64,000 nucleotides of DNA from Bacteroidales bacterium (GTDB taxonomy: Bacteria > Bacteroidota > Bacteroidia > Bacteroidales > FEN-979). Of the stretch, positions 53,095 to 62,538 are shown in pieces. The notes under the pieces were generated by a model. The model had not been told where the DNA came from. It did not search any database and saw only the letters and a program-made list of their open reading frames with translations. The translations under genes and the position numbers were made by a program. The DNA is taken from NCBI GenBank assembly GCA_023229525.1, contig JALNZC010000013.1:24928-88927 (forward strand), read 5' to 3'. Positions within the stretch are counted from its first letter, which is position 1. Every line of letters begins with the position of its first letter.

Positions 53095-56000
53095 ATGAAA
53101 TTACCATTCGCCTTCTTGTTATTCTTTCTTTACCTTGCCTTCTCTTCTGCTGATGCACAGGTAGTTCAGACTGCAAAAAATGATGAGCTATCGGTTTCAT
53201 CCCTGTTTTCGGGGAAGACCGAACGGTATTTCCGCTTTCTTATCCATGATAAAAAGGAAATAGGCAAACTGACCAAAATTATCCCGATCGATAATGTAAA
53301 AGGTGATACCGTATGGGCTTATGCCAACCGAAAACAATTTGCTGCGTTCGTAACCCTGGGATATGATTATAAAATATTACCCAATCCGGGTGAACTCATT
53401 CATCCGCTGATGGTCAATAAAATCAATTTAAAAGACCGCAACAATTGGGATTATTATCCAACCTATACTGCTTATCTCGATCTGATGAGCCAGTTCCAGG
53501 CAAATTATCCTGCCTTATGTAAAATTGATACTATCGGCGTAACAACCGACGGTCGTTTACTTCTTGCAGCCAAAATTTCCGACAATGTCAACACAGATGA
53601 AGGTGAACCGGAGTTTTTGTATACTTCCTCCATGCATGGGGACGAGACCACGGGATATGTACTGATGCTGCATCTGATGGATTACCTATTAACGAATTAT
53701 GGCATCGACAGCCGGGTAACAAACATGGTGAACAATACGGAAATCTGGATCAATCCCCTGGCCAATCCCGACGGCACTTACATGGGTGGCAATAACACTG
53801 TATTCGGGGCCACCCGGGGCAATGCCAATGGGGTGGATCTGAACCGCAACTATCCTGATCCGGAAGACGGACCCCATCCCGACGGTGAAGTCTGGCAGGC
53901 AGAAACCCAGGCATTCATGAATTTTGCCGGCCTTCATCATTTTGTAATGTCTGCCAACTTTCACGGAGGTGCCGAGGTATTCAACTACCCGTGGGATACC
54001 TGGGCAAAATTGCATCCTGATAATAACTGGTGGATTTTTACAGGCCGCCAATTTGCCGATACTGTGCATGTGCATAGCGGAGGAGGATATATGACCGATC
54101 TGAACAATGGGATCACCAATGGTTATGCCTGGTATGAAGTAAACGGAGGGAGACAGGATTACATGAACTATTTTTGGCATTGCCGCGAAGTGACCATTGA
54201 GTTGTCGAGTACAAAAATATTACCGGCAAACCAATTGGTTAGCCACTGGAACTATAATTACCGCTCATTCCTGAACTATATCGACCAATCCCGATATGGT
54301 ATCCAGGGTGTGGTGACCGATTCTCTTACTGGGAACCCTTTACACGCCCAAGTGTTTATTGTGGGTCATGATTTCGACAGTTCGCAGGTGTATTCATCGG
54401 CTTTGAATGGCGATTATCATCGTCCGATCAAGACTGGAAACTATACACTTACCTTTTCAGCTTCCTGTTATCATCCGAAAACAATTCAAAACGTTAGTGT
54501 TACTGACCTGAGTACCACTGTTTTAAATGTTCAGCTTCAATCCTTCGGAGGCCTTAACCCGGATTTCACAGCAAATAAAGTAAACGTAACCTTTGGTGAA
54601 CCGGTACATTTTACCGATTTGTCATGTGGCAGCCCGGTGAGCTGGGAGTGGATCTTTGAGGGTGGAACCCCTGCTACCTCAACCGATCCGAATCCAGTTG
54701 TGAATTATTCCGCTGCAGGCACCTATGATGTTTCACTTACCATTTCGGATGGTGTTAACGCTCAATCCTTGCTGAAACAGGATTACATAACGGTTGCACA
54801 GAATATAATCATGGCCAATGGTTCCATCACTACCTGTACCGGAAATTTTTTCGATTCGGGGGGGCCCGACAACAATTACAGCAACAACGAAAATAAAGTG
54901 ATGACCATCAATGCTGCTACACCGGGGGCTATGCTCAAGGTCTCGTTTTCTCAATTTGAAACCGAGAGTGAATATGATTATCTATATATTTACAATGGAA
55001 CTACGGTAACTGCACCCCAGATTACCGGCAGCCCTTTCAGCGGGACGACAAACCCTGGTGTTATTACTGCTTCAAATGCAAGCGGGGCGCTTACTTTTAA
55101 ATTCACTTCGGATGGTTCGGTCACAAAAACCGGATGGGAAGCTACCATTGAGTGTGAAGGAGGTTCCATTGGCCATGTCATCAGTGGTACCATTACCTAT
55201 CCCAATACCGGAAACACCCCGATGAATAATATTCCGGTTAAGCTCAAGAATGCGTCCGGGACAGTGATTGCCACTGTCGCTACGAATGTATCCGGGAGCT
55301 ATTCTTTCACGGAGGTAACCGATGGTAACTATACCCTTGAGGCGTCCACGGATAAGCCCTGGGAAGGTGTTACCGCAGGAGATGTTTTATTGTTCAGAAA
55401 ACATATCGCAAATATCGCTCCATTATACGGGATCTATCTGGCTTGCGGTGATGTGAACGGCAGCGGTTCCCTTACGGCAAGCGATGTCCTGTTGATCAAA
55501 AAAAGAATTATTACCCTTATTAATTCATTCCCTGTTGGGGATTGGCTCTTTAATAATCTGCCTGTTATCGTTAACGGTAATGATGTGACCCAGAATTTTA
55601 ACGGAATAATTTATGGTGATGCCAATGCTTCCTATATCTGGACAAATGCGGATACCCCCGGTCTTACTACCGATCCTTTGAATCTGGTAAAATCCAATAC
55701 GGGATCAACCATTACCCTCGGATCAGCAAATGTTGCAACTCAGGGTCAGGTCATATTACCCCTGAATGTGTCCTCGATCCAAAACCTCGGCGCATTCCAG
55801 TTCAGCATTCAATATGATCCCACAAAATTATCGTTTGTTGAAGCCACCCACTGGTATCCGGGAATTGATGAAGTATTGGTCGCCAATCCTCAACCCGGTA
55901 GCGTGACATTCATCTGGGCTGCCGATGTTCAGGGAATTTCCATTTCCGGAGATCGCTTATGCCAACTTGTTTTTAATCCGGTCTCAACCGGAAGACCGGA

Positions 56001-56373
56001 AATTTCCTGGTCCGGTAATCCCATCCCTTGCGAATGGTATGATTTTGATGTGAATAAGCTGGAGATCGGTATGCTGAAAACTACTGTCGATAACGAAACG
56101 GGGATGAATGACCAGATGGAGGATGACGTTCGGATCTATCCCAATCCAGGAGCCGGTATGTTTACTTTATCCCTGAAAACTCCCGGAAACACTAACGCAG
56201 AAATTGTTGTTTATAATGCCCTTGGCCTTCAGGTAGCCCGTCTAATTGCTACTGATTTTAGCAAGCCGGAGACAACACAGATCAACCTCAGTGATTTACC
56301 CAACGGCGTTTATTTTCTGCAGATCCAGACAGAAAGGGGAAAGATTACGAGAAAAGTGGTTATTGAGAAGTAA
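53095..56373 (+). CDS. Secreted M14 zinc carboxypeptidase with PKD, CUB, dockerin-like, cohesin-like and T9SS domains
   Basis: A 1092-residue T9SS cargo. After a signal peptide ('LPFAFLLFFLYLAFSSADAQ') comes the M14 domain (about 120-400): zinc ligands His181 and Glu184 in 'MHGDETTGY', 'NANGVDLNRNYPD', the third ligand in 'VMSANFHGGAEVFNYPWD', and catalytic Glu in 'EVTIELSS'. Then a carboxypeptidase regulatory fold ('GIQGVVTDSLTGNPL'), PKD ('VSWEWIFEGGTPAT'), CUB-like ('FFDSGGPDNNYSNNE'), a SdrB-like module with a dockerin-like duplicated helix ('GDVNGSGSLTASDVLLIKKRI'), a cohesin-like module ('QGQVILPLNVSSIQNLGAFQFSIQYD') and a T9SS type-A tail ('IYPNPGAGMFTLSL ... KVVIEK'). It would act outside the cell or on its surface. 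Confidence 0.88.
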   Translation: MKLPFAFLLFFLYLAFSSADAQVVQTAKNDELSVSSLFSGKTERYFRFLIHDKKEIGKLTKIIPIDNVKGDTVWAYANRKQFAAFVTLGYDYKILPNPGELIHPLMVNKINLKDRNNWDYYPTYTAYLDLMSQFQANYPALCKIDTIGVTTDGRLLLAAKISDNVNTDEGEPEFLYTSSMHGDETTGYVLMLHLMDYLLTNYGIDSRVTNMVNNTEIWINPLANPDGTYMGGNNTVFGATRGNANGVDLNRNYPDPEDGPHPDGEVWQAETQAFMNFAGLHHFVMSANFHGGAEVFNYPWDTWAKLHPDNNWWIFTGRQFADTVHVHSGGGYMTDLNNGITNGYAWYEVNGGRQDYMNYFWHCREVTIELSSTKILPANQLVSHWNYNYRSFLNYIDQSRYGIQGVVTDSLTGNPLHAQVFIVGHDFDSSQVYSSALNGDYHRPIKTGNYTLTFSASCYHPKTIQNVSVTDLSTTVLNVQLQSFGGLNPDFTANKVNVTFGEPVHFTDLSCGSPVSWEWIFEGGTPATSTDPNPVVNYSAAGTYDVSLTISDGVNAQSLLKQDYITVAQNIIMANGSITTCTGNFFDSGGPDNNYSNNENKVMTINAATPGAMLKVSFSQFETESEYDYLYIYNGTTVTAPQITGSPFSGTTNPGVITASNASGALTFKFTSDGSVTKTGWEATIECEGGSIGHVISGTITYPNTGNTPMNNIPVKLKNASGTVIATVATNVSGSYSFTEVTDGNYTLEASTDKPWEGVTAGDVLLFRKHIANIAPLYGIYLACGDVNGSGSLTASDVLLIKKRIITLINSFPVGDWLFNNLPVIVNGNDVTQNFNGIIYGDANASYIWTNADTPGLTTDPLNLVKSNTGSTITLGSANVATQGQVILPLNVSSIQNLGAFQFSIQYDPTKLSFVEATHWYPGIDEVLVANPQPGSVTFIWAADVQGISISGDRLCQLVFNPVSTGRPEISWSGNPIPCEWYDFDVNKLEIGMLKTTVDNETGMNDQMEDDVRIYPNPGAGMFTLSLKTPGNTNAEIVVYNALGLQVARLIATDFSKPETTQINLSDLPNGVYFLQIQTERGKITRKVVIEK

Positions 56374-56657
56374 TCCGGCCAGAAAACCGTCCCGTTGCAA
56401 ATTTTTCCTTTAAAGTTGACTCAGGAAAACCGGAAACCATCCTGACAGTCTTGGGAGAGATTTTTGGCTGAATCTCCAGGAAGAAGATTATTCACTTTTC
56501 GAATAAACAAAGTTCCACCACCGTTTTCGGTCAATAACGGCAGATACCGTGTTAACGGAAAATAATCTGTCCATTAAAAACTTTCCGCTCTCAGGATTTC
56601 CAGTTAATGAAACGACCCGTGACCTCAAATTATTTCACGATCTTATCAACAATACTC

Positions 56658-57719
56658 CTATTCCTTCACCAGCTTTCCATGCCAGCTTCTGACATCTCCG
56701 GTAAGGGTTAAGAAATAAATCCCCTTGGGAAGGGATTGAAGGTTAAGGGTCAGTGTGTTTCCGTTTGTTTTTCCTATTTGAAGATATTTTTGAGAAATGT
56801 TTGTCCCTGTCGCAGAGATCAGCATTAATTGGTAATTTTTGTCTTTTATATCGGCTGGGAGATCAACCTGACACTGATCCCATACTGGGTTCGGATAAAC
56901 AGTCACAGTATGATCCTGAGCCGTTGTTTCATCAACTCCCACTGGGTATCCCCAAATCAGGTTGGCATATTCCGGATGGTCGATAAAAGGGTTGCGGTTA
57001 TTCTGGATGCCATACAGGGTGTTATTCCGGTCTGTCTCCTTTGTTGAAACGGGGTCTTCGCTTGCCCAGGAAAGCATCATTTGCAGCGCCCAGGGTTTGA
57101 GCTGTGATTTGTTGGTCATTTCGGTTACCTTCCAGCCCGCATCTTCGGTATAATAACGCGTAGACATATAAAAATAAGTACGCGCAAAATCGCCCTTGTA
57201 TCCGTCGATAGGTTCAAAAACGACTCCGGTATAGCCGGGCCAGGAACAGGTACCAAGTTTGCTGCCGTTTTCGGATGTCCAGGAAGCGGTTGAAACCGTG
57301 CCATAGGGATAATTGTTGCGTTTACCGTTCACAAAGCCATCGGTAGGATAGATATGTAACATGTCAGAAATCATAGGAGGTTGCTCGTTGAACCAGCTTT
57401 TTGGCCATGAATGCTCACGGTTGTAACAATCTCCCTCTCCGTTATAATTTCCACATTGATCAGACCCGAAATGAAAGACATAAGGGGGGGTACCACCGGG
57501 AATATCGGAATACATGTCCCATACGGTACCGTCCGGTTTATCATCCGTTGTGTGAAAGCCGGTCCAGATATAATCGTACGATTTAACCGTATGATTTTTG
57601 ATAATGTTGTGAAGGGCTGCCTGAAGTTCAGTCCCGGTTTTACCGATGGCCGGATCATAATAACCCGGAGGGATCTGGCCTATCGTACCTGTGATAAAGT
57701 ACAGGAGCCCGAAAAGCAT
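56658..57719 (-). CDS. Secreted endonuclease I family nuclease with T9SS tail
   Basis: An extracellular nuclease of about 353 residues. The EndA/NucM-type core includes 'GYYDPAIGKTGTELQAALHNII' split as the N-terminal helix, 'YNREHSWPKSWF' (the His-containing catalytic motif), 'DMLHIYPTDGFVNGKRNNYPYG' and 'GDFARTYFYMSTRYY'. The C-terminal 85 residues are a T9SS type-A domain ('VYPNPVWDQCQVDL ... GKLVKE'). The frame is open 32 codons further upstream, but the Met at 57719 starts a standard signal peptide ('MLFGLLYFITGTIGQ') and is preferred. Confidence 0.88.
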   Translation of the reverse strand: MLFGLLYFITGTIGQIPPGYYDPAIGKTGTELQAALHNIIKNHTVKSYDYIWTGFHTTDDKPDGTVWDMYSDIPGGTPPYVFHFGSDQCGNYNGEGDCYNREHSWPKSWFNEQPPMISDMLHIYPTDGFVNGKRNNYPYGTVSTASWTSENGSKLGTCSWPGYTGVVFEPIDGYKGDFARTYFYMSTRYYTEDAGWKVTEMTNKSQLKPWALQMMLSWASEDPVSTKETDRNNTLYGIQNNRNPFIDHPEYANLIWGYPVGVDETTAQDHTVTVYPNPVWDQCQVDLPADIKDKNYQLMLISATGTNISQKYLQIGKTNGNTLTLNLQSLPKGIYFLTLTGDVRSWHGKLVKE

Positions 57720-57828
57720 TGTCGTCACCGACTTAGAGTAATGGTATACAGAGATTTTCAAGGGATAAAATTTTTGCAAAGATACAAAAAGCAACCGGAA
57801 TTTTCGATTCATCATGATTCAGGAACAT

Positions 57829-57894
57829 CCTTCGTCACTCGTCCTTCGTCCCTCGTCCTTCGTCTCTCGTCCCTCGTCCTTCATCCCTCGTCCT
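57829..57894. repeat. 7-bp tandem repeat array, unit CTCGTCC/TTCGTCC
   Basis: Nine units of 7 bases alternating CTCGTCC and TTCGTCC with few substitutions, a third sequence family of 7-bp repeats in this window. It fills the gap between the nuclease gene's upstream region and the PAS gene's stop codon. Confidence 0.9.
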
Positions 57895-58225
57895 ATTCCC
57901 TTATAAAATGCTCCATCTCAAACGGGATTTCCAATGAAAGTTCGACAATCCCCTTGAAAACATCCCCATCCATCCAAGGTGACTGATAAATGATCTTCTT
58001 TTTTCCTCGCTTTTCGATGGTATAGACGTTTTTCTGATGGGTGTCCATAATCTGCCGGATCTTTAGCCATGACTCCTCGCCGTGACAATCCTTCAGGTTC
58101 CGGCCGATCAGGGCGACGCCCCCATCGGCTGCATAGTTTTTAATGGCAGTTTCATTCATATAAATGATGGTGGCGCCGGCATCGCATACAATGACGTTTC
58201 CGTCGAGTTTTTCAATCCATTCCAT
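57893..58225 (-). CDS. PAS-domain protein
   Basis: A 110-residue protein that is essentially one PAS domain: 'MEWIEKLDGNVIVCDAGATIIYMNETAIKNY' followed by 'LIGRNLKDCHGEESWLKIRQIM', 'NVYTIEKRGKKKIIYQSPW' and 'GIVELSLEIPFEMEHF'. No kinase, cyclase or DNA-binding domain is attached. It probably binds a small ligand or cofactor; the partner is unknown. A 'D-x-H-x-E' segment (DCHGEE) could contact a metal or haem, but this is speculative. Confidence 0.75.
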   Translation of the reverse strand: MEWIEKLDGNVIVCDAGATIIYMNETAIKNYAADGGVALIGRNLKDCHGEESWLKIRQIMDTHQKNVYTIEKRGKKKIIYQSPWMDGDVFKGIVELSLEIPFEMEHFIRE

Positions 58226-58593
58226 ATTGAAGATTTACGAATTTTGGAAAAACAGAATTTCCATCGTTGGAAGTTTAATACCGGTATTTAAACCGGCTCC
58301 GATCTCCAGTTAACTATTAAACAAACATTAACTAAGCCTCAATTAAGCATTAATTAAGGATAAAGGTGCTCCCGGGCTGCTCCTCACATGTTCGGGAGAT
58401 GGTCCTGACACAAATATAGTACTGGTTTAGGCTGGGAATCAGAGTACCCTGCTCCACCCGGATCAGAATTCCGAAACCGGCCCTGCCCAGGTATCCGGTT
58501 GTCACAATTTAGAATTACGATTTTAGATCTGCGAATGTATTAAAATTGTAACTTTGAAAGATATCCATTATCTAACCAGAAAAACATTTAATC
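58226..58593. other. Gene-free stretch, possibly carrying a small RNA
   Basis: The 368 bases hold no credible gene. The section 58365-58505 is GC-richer than its surroundings and has several short complementary pieces (CTCCCG/CGGGAG at about 58368 and 58392, CCGG pairs near 58475-58500), which could be a structured RNA, but I cannot match it to a known family. The end carries the pspC promoter. Confidence 0.3.
58549..58556 (+). promoter_or_regulatory. Candidate -7 box of the PspC-domain gene
   Basis: TAACTTTG fits TAnnTTTG, 38 bases before the ATG at 58594. Confidence 0.45.
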
Positions 58594-58797
58594 ATGACAA
58601 CATCAGAGATCAAGAGATTATATCGCTCTAAAAAAGACCGCATGCTCGCCGGAGTTTGTGGCGGAATGGGAAATTATTTCAACCTCGACCCGGTGCTGAT
58701 GCGCCTTGTATGGGTAATCCTCTTTTTTGCCGGGGGCGTCGGTTTCCTGGGTTATATCATCGCCTGGATCATCATCCCGGAAGAACCCTCGGTTTAA
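58594..58797 (+). CDS. PspC-domain protein
   Basis: A 67-residue small membrane protein consisting of a PspC domain: 'KRLYRSKKDRMLAGVCGGMGNYFNLDPVLMRLVWVILFFAGGVGFLGYIIAWIIIPEEPS' split as a basic N-terminus, 'GVCGGMGNYF', and two hydrophobic segments. PspC domains occur in envelope-stress systems; here no PspA gene is near. It stands alone. Confidence 0.88.
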   Translation: MTTSEIKRLYRSKKDRMLAGVCGGMGNYFNLDPVLMRLVWVILFFAGGVGFLGYIIAWIIIPEEPSV

Positions 58798-58815
58798 GCG
58801 GGTAGGGGTGAAAAG

Positions 58816-59013
58816 AGATACAGGATGCAGGATGCAAGATCCAGGATGTAAGATCCCTGCCTTGCAGGTAACTATCATTCAGCATCTCGGGTTCAGCATC
58901 CTGTATCCAGTATCTTGTATCTTGTATCCAGCATCTTGTATCCTGAATCCTGCATCCTGAATCCTGCATCCTGAATCCTGCATCCTGAATCCTGCATCCT
59001 GAATCCTGAATCA
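58816..59013. repeat. Inverted 7-bp repeat arrays upstream of ileS
   Basis: Units GATGCAG/GATCCAG on the left (58816-58857) face units CATCCTG/TATCCTG on the right (about 58890-59013), the opposite orientation of the same repeat. In the right arm the alternation CCTGAATCCTGCAT forms a 14-base higher-order unit repeated four times. Potential for a long hairpin upstream of ileS. Confidence 0.88.
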
Positions 59014-59055
59014 AACATTCAGTATCCTATTCCTGTTAATTACAAGAATATTTCT

Positions 59056-59063
59056 TACTTTTG
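59056..59063 (+). promoter_or_regulatory. Candidate -7 box of ileS
   Basis: TACTTTTG fits TAnnTTTG, 17 bases before the ATG. The TSS would lie almost at the start codon, implying a very short leader and no T-box or other leader regulation. Confidence 0.45.
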
Positions 59064-59080
59064 CACTCCTTTTCAAGAAG

Positions 59081-62000
59081 ATGAAAGTGAAATACCCGGA
59101 ATATAAGCACCTGGACCTTACCCGAATCGGAGATGAAATCCAATCCTACTGGCAGGACCATGGCACGTTTGAAAAGAGTTTGAAGCTCACGGAAGGCAAG
59201 CCGCCATTCGTGTTTTATGAAGGTCCTCCTTCGGCCAACGGTATCCCTGGCATTCACCATGTCATGGCCAGAGCCATCAAAGATATCTTCTGCCGGTATA
59301 AGACAATGAAGGGGTTCTATGTAAGCCGCAAGGCCGGCTGGGATACCCATGGACTGCCCATAGAAATTGGTGTTGAAAAGAAATTGGGTATCACCAAGGA
59401 AGATATCGGTAAGAAGATTTCCATTGCCGATTACAACAAGGAATGCCGTACCGAGGTGATGAAATACAAGGATCTTTGGGATGACCTCACCATAAAGATG
59501 GGTTACTGGCTTAATCTCGATGATCCTTATATTACATACGAAAACAAATACATTGAAAGCGTATGGTACCTGCTGAGCAAACTGTATGAAAAGGGACTGA
59601 TATACAAAGGATACACCATTCAACCTTATTCGCCGGCTGCCGGAACGGGGCTTAGCACGCACGAACTGAATCAGCCCGGAACTTATAAAATGGTGAAGGA
59701 CAACACAGTAGTTGCACAGTTTAAAGTTATACGCAACAAAGAATCGGAATTCCTTTACAAAGAAATTTTCGGTGAACTTTACTTTCTTGCCTGGACAACT
59801 ACTCCCTGGACCCTTCCATCAAACACAGGACTGGCCATGGGTAAGGAAATTGTGTACGTCTTGGTCCGGACGTTTAATCCTTACACTTTTACCGAGCAAA
59901 CCGTAGTTCTTGCAAAAGAGCTTTTGCACCAGTATTTCCCGGAAAAAAATGCGCAACTGGAGCTTGAAAATTACCATGAAGGGGATAAAAACATCCCTTA
60001 TCAGGTGATTGCCGAATATACCGGTAAAGAATTTGAGAATCTGCGATTTGAACAACTGATGCCTTATGCACTACCGGAAGACGGAGATCCTTTCCGGGTA
60101 GTCCTTGGTGACTTCGTAACAACGGAAGACGGAACTGGTATTGTTCATATTGCCCCCAGTTTCGGCGCTGACGACTTCCGGGTGGGCCGGCAATACGGGT
60201 TAGGCTCCTTGACACTGGTCGACAAGCAGGGAAAATTCACGGAACAGATGGGCGAATTTGCGGGCCGTTATGTAAAACCTGAATATGATGCCGATTGTGT
60301 AGCCGGAAAGTGTCCTCCGGTGGATATCGATATCATCGTTAAGCTGAAGCATGAGAACAAAGCTTTCCGGTCGGAAAAGTACGAACACTCCTATCCGCAT
60401 TGCTGGCGTACCGATAAACCCATTCTTTATTACCCGCTCGATTCCTGGTTCATCCGTACGACGGCGTATAAGGATCAGATGATCGCGCTGAATAAAACCA
60501 TCAACTGGAAACCGGAATCGACCGGAACCGGCCGGTTTGGCAACTGGCTGGAAAACCTGGTGGACTGGAACCTCTCGCGTTCCCGCTTCTGGGGGACACC
60601 GCTGCCGATCTGGCGGACGGATGACGGATCGGAAGAGATTTGTATCGGATCGGTGGCACATCTTCGTGAAGAGATTGAAAAAGCAGTTAAGGTAGGTGTG
60701 ATGAAATCAGATCCCCTGGTTAAATATAAACCAGGTGATGTGACGGATGAAAATTATCACTCCTTTGACCTGCACCGTCCGTTTGTGGATGAAATTATCC
60801 TGGTGTCAAAGGATGGCAAACCCATGTACCGTGAACCGGACCTGATCGATGTGTGGTTTGATTCGGGGGCGATGCCCTATGCCCAGTATCACTATCCATT
60901 TGAGCAGAACCGTAAACTGGATAGTTATTTCCCGGCTGATTTTATTGCCGAAGGGGTGGACCAGACCCGGGGGTGGTTTTTTACTCTGCATGCCATTGCC
61001 GTAATGCTGTTCGACAATGTTTCTTTTAAAACCTGTGTGTCCAACGGACTTGTCCTCGACAAAAACGGGAATAAAATGTCGAAACGGCTTGGTAATGCGG
61101 TGAATCCGTTTGAGACCATCGGTAAATACGGTCCCGATGCTACCCGCTGGTACCTGATCACCAATTCCCAACCTTGGGACAACCTGAAGTTTGATCTTGA
61201 CGGGATTGATGAAATCCGACGGAAATTCTTCGGAACACTTTACAATACCTATGCTTTTTTTGCCCTTTATGCAAATATTGATGGATTCACATTCTCCGAA
61301 GCGGAAATTCCCGTTCAGGAAAGACCTGAAATTGACCGCTGGATACTTTCGGAACTGAACACCCTGATCAAATTGACGGATGAATGTTACGCCGATTATG
61401 AACCGACAAAAGCCGGTCGTGCCATCAGTGATTTCGTAGATGAACACCTGAGTAACTGGTATGTTCGTCTTTGCCGTCGCCGGTTTTGGAAAGGTGAATA
61501 TTCGCAGGATAAAATCTCCGCATACCAAACCCTTTACCGTTGTCTGGAAGTAGTGACCCAGCTTGCTTCACCTATTGCCCCATTCTTCATGGAACGGCTT
61601 TTTATCGACCTCAACACAGTTACCGGACGGTCTCGGGCCGATTCGGTTCACCTGACTTCTTTCCCGCAGACCGATCTCATGCTGATAGATAAAGACCTGG
61701 AAGAACGGATGGAACTGGCGCAGAAAATCTCTTCCCTGATCCTGTCGATCCGAAAGAAAACAAACCTGCGCGTCCGGCAGCCACTCAACAAAATCCTGAT
61801 CCCCTTACTGAGTGATCATCTGAAAGATCAGATCGATGCTGTAAAAAACCTCATTCTTTCTGAAGTCAATGTTAAAACACTGGAATATATTACGGATACT
61901 ACCGGAATTCTGGTCAAAAAGGTAAAGCCCGACTTCAAGAAGCTCGGGCCGCGTTACGGAAAGCTGATGAAACAACTGGCTGCCGTCCTCGTATCCATTT

Positions 62001-62446
62001 CACAACAGGAAATCTCCGTACTTGAAAAAGAGGGTAGGCTGAATTTGAATATAGATGGACAAAATGTAGAAATTGTTCCCGATGACGTGGAAATCCTGTC
62101 AGAAGACATTCCGGGCTGGCAGGTTGCAAACATGGGATCCCTAACGGTAGCTCTTGACATTACGGTTACACCCGCACTCTGGCAGGAAGGAATTGCCCGT
62201 GAAGTCATCAACCGGATCCAGAACCTGAGGAAAGAGAAAAAGTTTGAAGTCACAGATAAGATCTCTGTGAAATTCGTTTCACATCCTGATATTGATGAGG
62301 CTGTGAATCAAAATATTTCCTATATTTGCTCGGAAATACTGGCTCAATCGTTTGAGGTCGTAACTTTATTATCGGAAGAAGAAAAAATATCCATTGAACT
62401 GACCGATACGATTGGAACTTATGTATCAATCCGGAAGGTTGTATAA
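59081..62446 (+). CDS. ileS: Isoleucyl-tRNA synthetase
   Basis: A 1121-residue class I aminoacyl-tRNA synthetase. ATP-binding motifs are the HIGH equivalent in 'GPPSANGIPGIHHVMARAIKD' split near residues 46-58 and 'KMSKRLG' at about 664; the intervening CP1 editing domain has 'AWTTTPWTLPSNTGLA' and 'EDGTGIVHIAPSFGADD'. 'WFDSGAMPYAQYHYP' and the anticodon-binding region ('DRWILSELNTLIKL') follow. The C-terminal tail of about 150 residues ends 'YVSIRKVV' and has no zinc-binding Cys cluster, as in the longer (eukaryote-like) IleRS class. Confidence 0.97.
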   Translation: MKVKYPEYKHLDLTRIGDEIQSYWQDHGTFEKSLKLTEGKPPFVFYEGPPSANGIPGIHHVMARAIKDIFCRYKTMKGFYVSRKAGWDTHGLPIEIGVEKKLGITKEDIGKKISIADYNKECRTEVMKYKDLWDDLTIKMGYWLNLDDPYITYENKYIESVWYLLSKLYEKGLIYKGYTIQPYSPAAGTGLSTHELNQPGTYKMVKDNTVVAQFKVIRNKESEFLYKEIFGELYFLAWTTTPWTLPSNTGLAMGKEIVYVLVRTFNPYTFTEQTVVLAKELLHQYFPEKNAQLELENYHEGDKNIPYQVIAEYTGKEFENLRFEQLMPYALPEDGDPFRVVLGDFVTTEDGTGIVHIAPSFGADDFRVGRQYGLGSLTLVDKQGKFTEQMGEFAGRYVKPEYDADCVAGKCPPVDIDIIVKLKHENKAFRSEKYEHSYPHCWRTDKPILYYPLDSWFIRTTAYKDQMIALNKTINWKPESTGTGRFGNWLENLVDWNLSRSRFWGTPLPIWRTDDGSEEICIGSVAHLREEIEKAVKVGVMKSDPLVKYKPGDVTDENYHSFDLHRPFVDEIILVSKDGKPMYREPDLIDVWFDSGAMPYAQYHYPFEQNRKLDSYFPADFIAEGVDQTRGWFFTLHAIAVMLFDNVSFKTCVSNGLVLDKNGNKMSKRLGNAVNPFETIGKYGPDATRWYLITNSQPWDNLKFDLDGIDEIRRKFFGTLYNTYAFFALYANIDGFTFSEAEIPVQERPEIDRWILSELNTLIKLTDECYADYEPTKAGRAISDFVDEHLSNWYVRLCRRRFWKGEYSQDKISAYQTLYRCLEVVTQLASPIAPFFMERLFIDLNTVTGRSRADSVHLTSFPQTDLMLIDKDLEERMELAQKISSLILSIRKKTNLRVRQPLNKILIPLLSDHLKDQIDAVKNLILSEVNVKTLEYITDTTGILVKKVKPDFKKLGPRYGKLMKQLAAVLVSISQQEISVLEKEGRLNLNIDGQNVEIVPDDVEILSEDIPGWQVANMGSLTVALDITVTPALWQEGIAREVINRIQNLRKEKKFEVTDKISVKFVSHPDIDEAVNQNISYICSEILAQSFEVVTLLSEEEKISIELTDTIGTYVSIRKVV

Positions 62447-62524
62447 GAAATGGACGACAGGAAGCAGATTCAAGTCGTCTATTGTTTTATAACGCGTTTG
62501 AAAGTTATTTAAAGTTATTGTAAT

Positions 62525-62532
62525 TAATTTTG
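62525..62532 (+). promoter_or_regulatory. Candidate -7 box of the DksA-like gene
   Basis: TAATTTTG fits TAnnTTTG, 6 bases before the ATG at 62539, with a TTTG 24 bases upstream (62497-62500). Confidence 0.4.
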
Positions 62533-62538
62533 TGAGCT

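Noticed and set aside
60806..61528. 240-codon minus-strand open frame, and others within ileS
   Set aside because: They are antisense to ileS and have no recognisable domain.
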